NCBI RefSeq assembly: GCF_026274175.1
Contig: NZ_JAPHNL010000265.1
Span: 1 to 46,798, forward strand
Direction: 5' to 3'
DNA: 46,798 nt
Origin: Streptomyces beihaiensis
Lineage (GTDB): Bacteria; Actinomycetota; Actinomycetes; Streptomycetales; Streptomycetaceae
Shown here piece by piece: positions 43,598-46,798 of this stretch. The notes beneath the pieces were generated by a model. The model made no database searches. It saw only the letters and a program-made list of their open reading frames with translations, and was not told the origin of the DNA. The stretch's first letter is position 1, and each line of letters opens with the position of its first letter. Both the position numbers and the translations under genes were made by a program.

Positions 43598-45178
43598 GTG
43601 TTCAAACGGTTGCTTGCCCCCCGTCCGCTCGCGGCGGCTGCCTCACTGGCGCTGCTCGCCGGATGCGGCATGACCGGCTCCGGCGGCTCGGACGACAACA
43701 AACCGATCGTCGTCGGGACGACCAGCGCCCCGAGCACCCTCGATCCGGCGGCCTCCTGGGACGGCTCGTGGGAGCTGTTCCGCAACGTGTACCAGACGCT
43801 GGTCGCCTTCCCGCCCGGCGCCGCCCAGCCGGAGTCCGACGCCGCCGACTGCTCCTTCTCCGACCACGCCAACCGCGTCTACCACTGCAGGCTGCGCGCG
43901 GGCATGCAGTTCTCCGACGGGAACAAGCTCGACGCCGCGGCGGTCAAGTACTCGATCGACCGGATCCGCGCCATCGGCGTCAAGGGCGGGCCGGCCGGGC
44001 TGCTCGGCAGCCTCGACCGGGTCTCGACGAGCGGTGACCGGGACGTGACGTTCCACCTGAACAAGCCGGACGCCACGTTCCCCTTCGTGCTCGCCACCCC
44101 CGCCATGTCGATCGTCGACCCCGACGACTACCCGGCCAAGGCGGTGCGCGACGACGGGAAGATATCCGGTTCGGGTCCGTACGAACTGCGCTCCTACAAG
44201 GACGGCGAGCGTGCCGAACTGGTCAGGAACCCGCACTACAAGGGGTTCGCCGACCGGCAGAACGACGCGGTGACGATCCGCTACTTCACGTCCTCGGCGC
44301 AGATGGTCTCCGCCCTGCGCGACAAGAAGATCGACGTCACCTTCCGCGGCCTGGCCGCCTCCGACATCGTGCGGCTGAGGGACGACCAGGAGGCATCGAA
44401 GGGGCTCCAGCTCGTCGAGGGCGCGGGCATGGAGATCAATTATTTGGTCTTCAACCCCAAGGACCCGATGGCCGCCAAGCTCCCGGTACGCCGGGCAGTC
44501 GCGCAGGTCGTGGACCGCGGCGCCATCGCGCACACCGTCTACAAGGACACCGTCGAACCGCTGTACTCGATGGTCCCGCGCGGCCTGGTCGGCCACACCA
44601 CCGACTTCTTCGACGACTTCGGAAAACCGAGCGCGAGCAAGGCCGCGAAGATCCTGCGGAAGGCGGGCATCACCACCCCCGTACCGCTCACCCTCTGGTA
44701 CACCACCGACCGCTACGGTTCGGCCACCGGCCCCGAGTTCGCCGAGATCAAGCGGCAGCTGGAGGCGTCCAAGCTGTTCAAGGTGACCCTCAAGAGCCGC
44801 CCCTGGAAGACGTACGAGAAGGGGTACCGCGACGGCGAGTACCCGGTGTTCGGCCGCGGCTGGTTCCCCGACTTCCCCGACGCCGACAACTTCATCGCCC
44901 CGTTCGTGGGGGAGAAGAACGCCCTCGGCACGCCGTACCCCTCGCCGGAGATCACCGGACAGCTGCTGCCGCAGTCGCGCCGCGCGAGCGACCGCGGCAG
45001 CGTGGTGCGGCAGTTCGAGAGGGCGCAGCAGATCATGACGGACGACGCGCGGCTGCTGCCGCTGTGGCAGGGCAAGCAGTACATCGCGGCCAGCGACGAG
45101 ATCGCGGGCGGCGAACGCGCCCTGGACCCGTCGACGATCATGCTGATGTGGCAGCTGCACCGCAAGACCAGCTGGTGA
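43598..45178 (+). CDS. Peptide/nickel-type ABC substrate-binding lipoprotein
   Basis: This 526-residue family 5 (DppA/OppA-type) binding protein has a signal with lipobox LLAGC23, then TSAPSTLDPAASWDGSWELF and the family hallmark YHCRLRAGMQFSDGNKLDA. It is an outer-face receptor for peptides or similar ligands. GTG 43598 is favoured over GTG 43592 because GAGG (43585-43588) is then nine bases away. No permease or ATPase genes are adjacent, so it is an orphan receptor or works with a distant transporter. Confidence 0.88.
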   Translation: MFKRLLAPRPLAAAASLALLAGCGMTGSGGSDDNKPIVVGTTSAPSTLDPAASWDGSWELFRNVYQTLVAFPPGAAQPESDAADCSFSDHANRVYHCRLRAGMQFSDGNKLDAAAVKYSIDRIRAIGVKGGPAGLLGSLDRVSTSGDRDVTFHLNKPDATFPFVLATPAMSIVDPDDYPAKAVRDDGKISGSGPYELRSYKDGERAELVRNPHYKGFADRQNDAVTIRYFTSSAQMVSALRDKKIDVTFRGLAASDIVRLRDDQEASKGLQLVEGAGMEINYLVFNPKDPMAAKLPVRRAVAQVVDRGAIAHTVYKDTVEPLYSMVPRGLVGHTTDFFDDFGKPSASKAAKILRKAGITTPVPLTLWYTTDRYGSATGPEFAEIKRQLEASKLFKVTLKSRPWKTYEKGYRDGEYPVFGRGWFPDFPDADNFIAPFVGEKNALGTPYPSPEITGQLLPQSRRASDRGSVVRQFERAQQIMTDDARLLPLWQGKQYIAASDEIAGGERALDPSTIMLMWQLHRKTSW

Positions 45179-45307
45179 GCCGGGCGTACGGGCTCCTGCG
45201 GCGGGCGTTGTCAGTGGGCGCCGGTAGGTTCAGGGGTGGAAGAACGGCCGCGCCCGCGCCGGAGCGCGGGCGGCCGTGCATGTGCCCGTACCCCGGAGGT
45301 TGTTGAC

Positions 45308-45991
45308 GTGACCGACATCGCGATGCTGCCCGAGTCCTGGCGCGGCGTCCTCGGCGACGAGCTGCAGAAGCCGTACTTCAAGGAGCTCACCGACTTCGTC
45401 GAGGAGGAGCGCGCGAAGGGTCCCGTCTACCCGCCGCGTGAGGAGGTCTTCGCCGCGCTCGACGCGACCCCGTACGACAAGGTCAAGGTGCTCGTCCTCG
45501 GCCAGGACCCGTACCACGGCGAGGGGCAGGGACACGGGCTGTGCTTCTCCGTGCGGCCGGGCGTGAGGACGCCGCCGTCGCTGCGGAACATCTACAAGGA
45601 GATGCAGGCCGAGCTCGGCACCCCGATCCCGGACAACGGATATCTGATGCCGTGGGCGCGGCAGGGCGTCCTGCTGCTGAACGCGGTGCTCACGGTCCGG
45701 GCGGGCGAGGCCAACTCGCACAAGGGCAAGGGCTGGGAGAAGTTCACCGACGCGGTGATCAGAGCCGTCGCCGACCGGCCCGACCCGGCCGTCTTCGTCC
45801 TGTGGGGCAATTACGCGCAGAAGAAGCTTCCGCTCATCGACACCGAGCGGCATGTGGTGGTCAAGGGCGCGCACCCCTCCCCGCTCTCCGCCCGCAAGTT
45901 CTTCGGCTCGCAGCCCTTCACGCAGATCAACGCGGCGGTGGCGGCCCAGGGCCACGAGCCGATCGACTGGCGTATCCCCGACCTCGGCTGA
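45308..45991 (+). CDS. ung: Uracil-DNA glycosylase
   Basis: This 227-residue family 1 uracil-DNA glycosylase removes uracil from DNA in base-excision repair. Catalytic D67 lies in GQDPYHGEGQ, and the DNA-intercalating loop H189-P-S-P-L-S (AHPSPLSARK) is intact. GTG 45308 has GGAGG eight bases upstream. A GC hairpin with a two-base bulge occupies the leader (45244-45277). Confidence 0.95.
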   Translation: MTDIAMLPESWRGVLGDELQKPYFKELTDFVEEERAKGPVYPPREEVFAALDATPYDKVKVLVLGQDPYHGEGQGHGLCFSVRPGVRTPPSLRNIYKEMQAELGTPIPDNGYLMPWARQGVLLLNAVLTVRAGEANSHKGKGWEKFTDAVIRAVADRPDPAVFVLWGNYAQKKLPLIDTERHVVVKGAHPSPLSARKFFGSQPFTQINAAVAAQGHEPIDWRIPDLG

Positions 45992-46100
45992 GCGGCGCGC
46001 GGACGGGCCGGGGGCGCGGAGCCGCGCCTGGCCCGTATTTCCGACGTCTGCGGTTAGCGTCGACAGACCGTGACCGGCAGGGGAGCCTGGAGGAGAGCCC

Positions 46101-46601
46101 GTGGCACAGCAGCGTGAGCAGGCGGCGGACGACGCCATGATGACCCGCATCGGGCAGGTGGTCATGCTGCACCACGCGGGTGACCGCGAGGAGGCAAGGG
46201 ACCGGTTCCTCGTCCTGTGGTCGGAGATCGGCGAGGGCGGCGACCCGCTGCACCGCTGCACACTGGCGCACTACATGGCCGACACCCAGGACGACCCGGC
46301 CGACGAACTGGCCTGGGACCTGAGGGCCCTGTCGGCGGCGGGCGCGCTCACCGACGAACGCCTCGCCGAGCACGAACGTTCCCTCGCCCTGCGGGCCCTC
46401 TACCCCTCCCTCCACCTCAATCTCGCCGCGGACTACGTCAAGCTCGACCAGCCGGACGCCGCGCGCATCCATCTGCTCCGGGCCCGCGAGTCGGTCCACG
46501 CGCTCGCGGACGACGGGTACGGCGACGGCGTGCGCGCCGCCCTCACCCGGCTCGAACAGCGGGTGGGCGGGCTGCCCGGCGCGGGCGAGGGCGACGACTA
46601 G
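46101..46601 (+). CDS. TPR-like hypothetical protein
   Basis: This 166-residue all-helical protein has a tetratricopeptide-like pattern: QVVMLHHAGDREEARDRFLV, TLAHYMADTQDDPADELAWD and LHLNLAADYVKLDQPDAARI. Such repeats bind proteins, and no partner is visible. GTG 46101 has AGGAGAG three bases before it, spaced tightly. The family is common as a Streptomyces hypothetical protein. Confidence 0.72.
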   Translation: MAQQREQAADDAMMTRIGQVVMLHHAGDREEARDRFLVLWSEIGEGGDPLHRCTLAHYMADTQDDPADELAWDLRALSAAGALTDERLAEHERSLALRALYPSLHLNLAADYVKLDQPDAARIHLLRARESVHALADDGYGDGVRAALTRLEQRVGGLPGAGEGDD

Positions 46602-46629
46602 CCAGGGCGTGTCCCGAACCCGGACCGGG

Positions 46630-46798
46630 TCATTTCCCGTACGTGTCCCGGCAGATCTCGGCCTGTGGGCTGTCCGGGTCCCAGCGCCCGTACCGGCTGC
46701 CCAGCGCGCAGACGTCGGGCCCGGCGGGCGACGGACACGAACGCGGCCATCGCGGCCTCGTTGGACGCCTCCTGCTTGTCGATGGTGTGCAGGCAGGC
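46630..46798 (-). pseudogene. 3' end of a frameshifted gene
   Basis: Reading the minus strand, the part at the window edge is plausible in one frame (HTIDKQEASNEAAMAAFVSV). The end is plausible in another (DVCALGSRYGRWDPDSPQ, then EICRDTYGK and stop at 46630-46632). The switch happens in a GC run at about 46712-46732, where one surplus base would restore a single frame. It could be a true mutation or a sequencing error. The family is unknown, and the 5' end lies off the right edge. Confidence 0.5.

Overview
The window is a high-GC actinobacterial chromosome segment and almost certainly Streptomyces. Codon third positions are GC-saturated, GTG starts are common, many genes look leaderless, and several gene families are typical of the genus. 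No phage, transposon, CRISPR array or tRNA was seen, so this looks like ordinary chromosome with local accessory cassettes.

Layout. (1) 1-300: the 3' end of an rRNA operon (23S tail, 5S, terminator). (2) 393-14300: an old actinobacterial core block. It holds a PgsA-like CDP-alcohol phosphotransferase, a mannose-1-phosphate guanylyltransferase fused to a phosphomannomutase-like domain, DUF881 / small basic protein / DUF881 membrane proteins, a GarA-like FHA protein, an FtsR-like MerR regulator, a DUF151 nuclease-like protein, a second MerR regulator, dinB, a PRC-barrel protein, and gcvP behind a tandem glycine riboswitch. From memory the order matches the Mycobacterium tuberculosis Rv1822-Rv1832 region, except that gcvH is absent and dinB is present. 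(3) 14374-24698: mixed housekeeping and small genes: a DUF5999 protein, a hypothetical protein, a glutamate-cysteine ligase family protein, a substrate-binding/VWA lipid-side protein, a CPBP protease, a PhzF protein, a histidine-tailed PadR regulator, an SRPBCC protein, a Clp-N protein and an EamA transporter. (4) 24794-31608: a regulator-rich stretch with a divergent MocR / flavin-oxidase-like pair, a divergent LysR / EamA pair, another oxidase-like protein next to a heptamer repeat, a triad-less isochorismatase-fold protein and a Rieske lipoprotein.

(5) 31744-40474: a compact sugar-utilisation locus. A LacI repressor is divergent from an operon of GH127 beta-L-arabinofuranosidase, sugar-binding lipoprotein and two permeases, followed by a secreted GH39-like hydrolase with a RICIN domain. 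A near-identical 17-bp operator pair lies in the divergent promoter region. The likely logic is that the secreted enzyme releases arabinose-containing oligosaccharides, the ABC importer takes them up using an ATPase encoded elsewhere, and the cytoplasmic zinc/cysteine GH127 enzyme cleaves them. (6) 40501-46798: a HipA-like kinase/DUF3037 pair, two SDR reductases behind a strong promoter and a palindrome, a peptide-type substrate-binding lipoprotein, uracil-DNA glycosylase, a TPR-like protein and the end of an apparently frameshifted gene.

All functional calls come from reading motifs and recalling families; no searches were run. The most notable observations are the degenerate mutase domain on the guanylyltransferase, the LacI operator set of the arabino-oligosaccharide locus, the HipA-like/DUF3037 couple, the triad-less isochorismatase-fold protein, the His-rich PadR with its promoter palindrome, and the 9 x 7 bp repeat upstream of a small oxidase gene.
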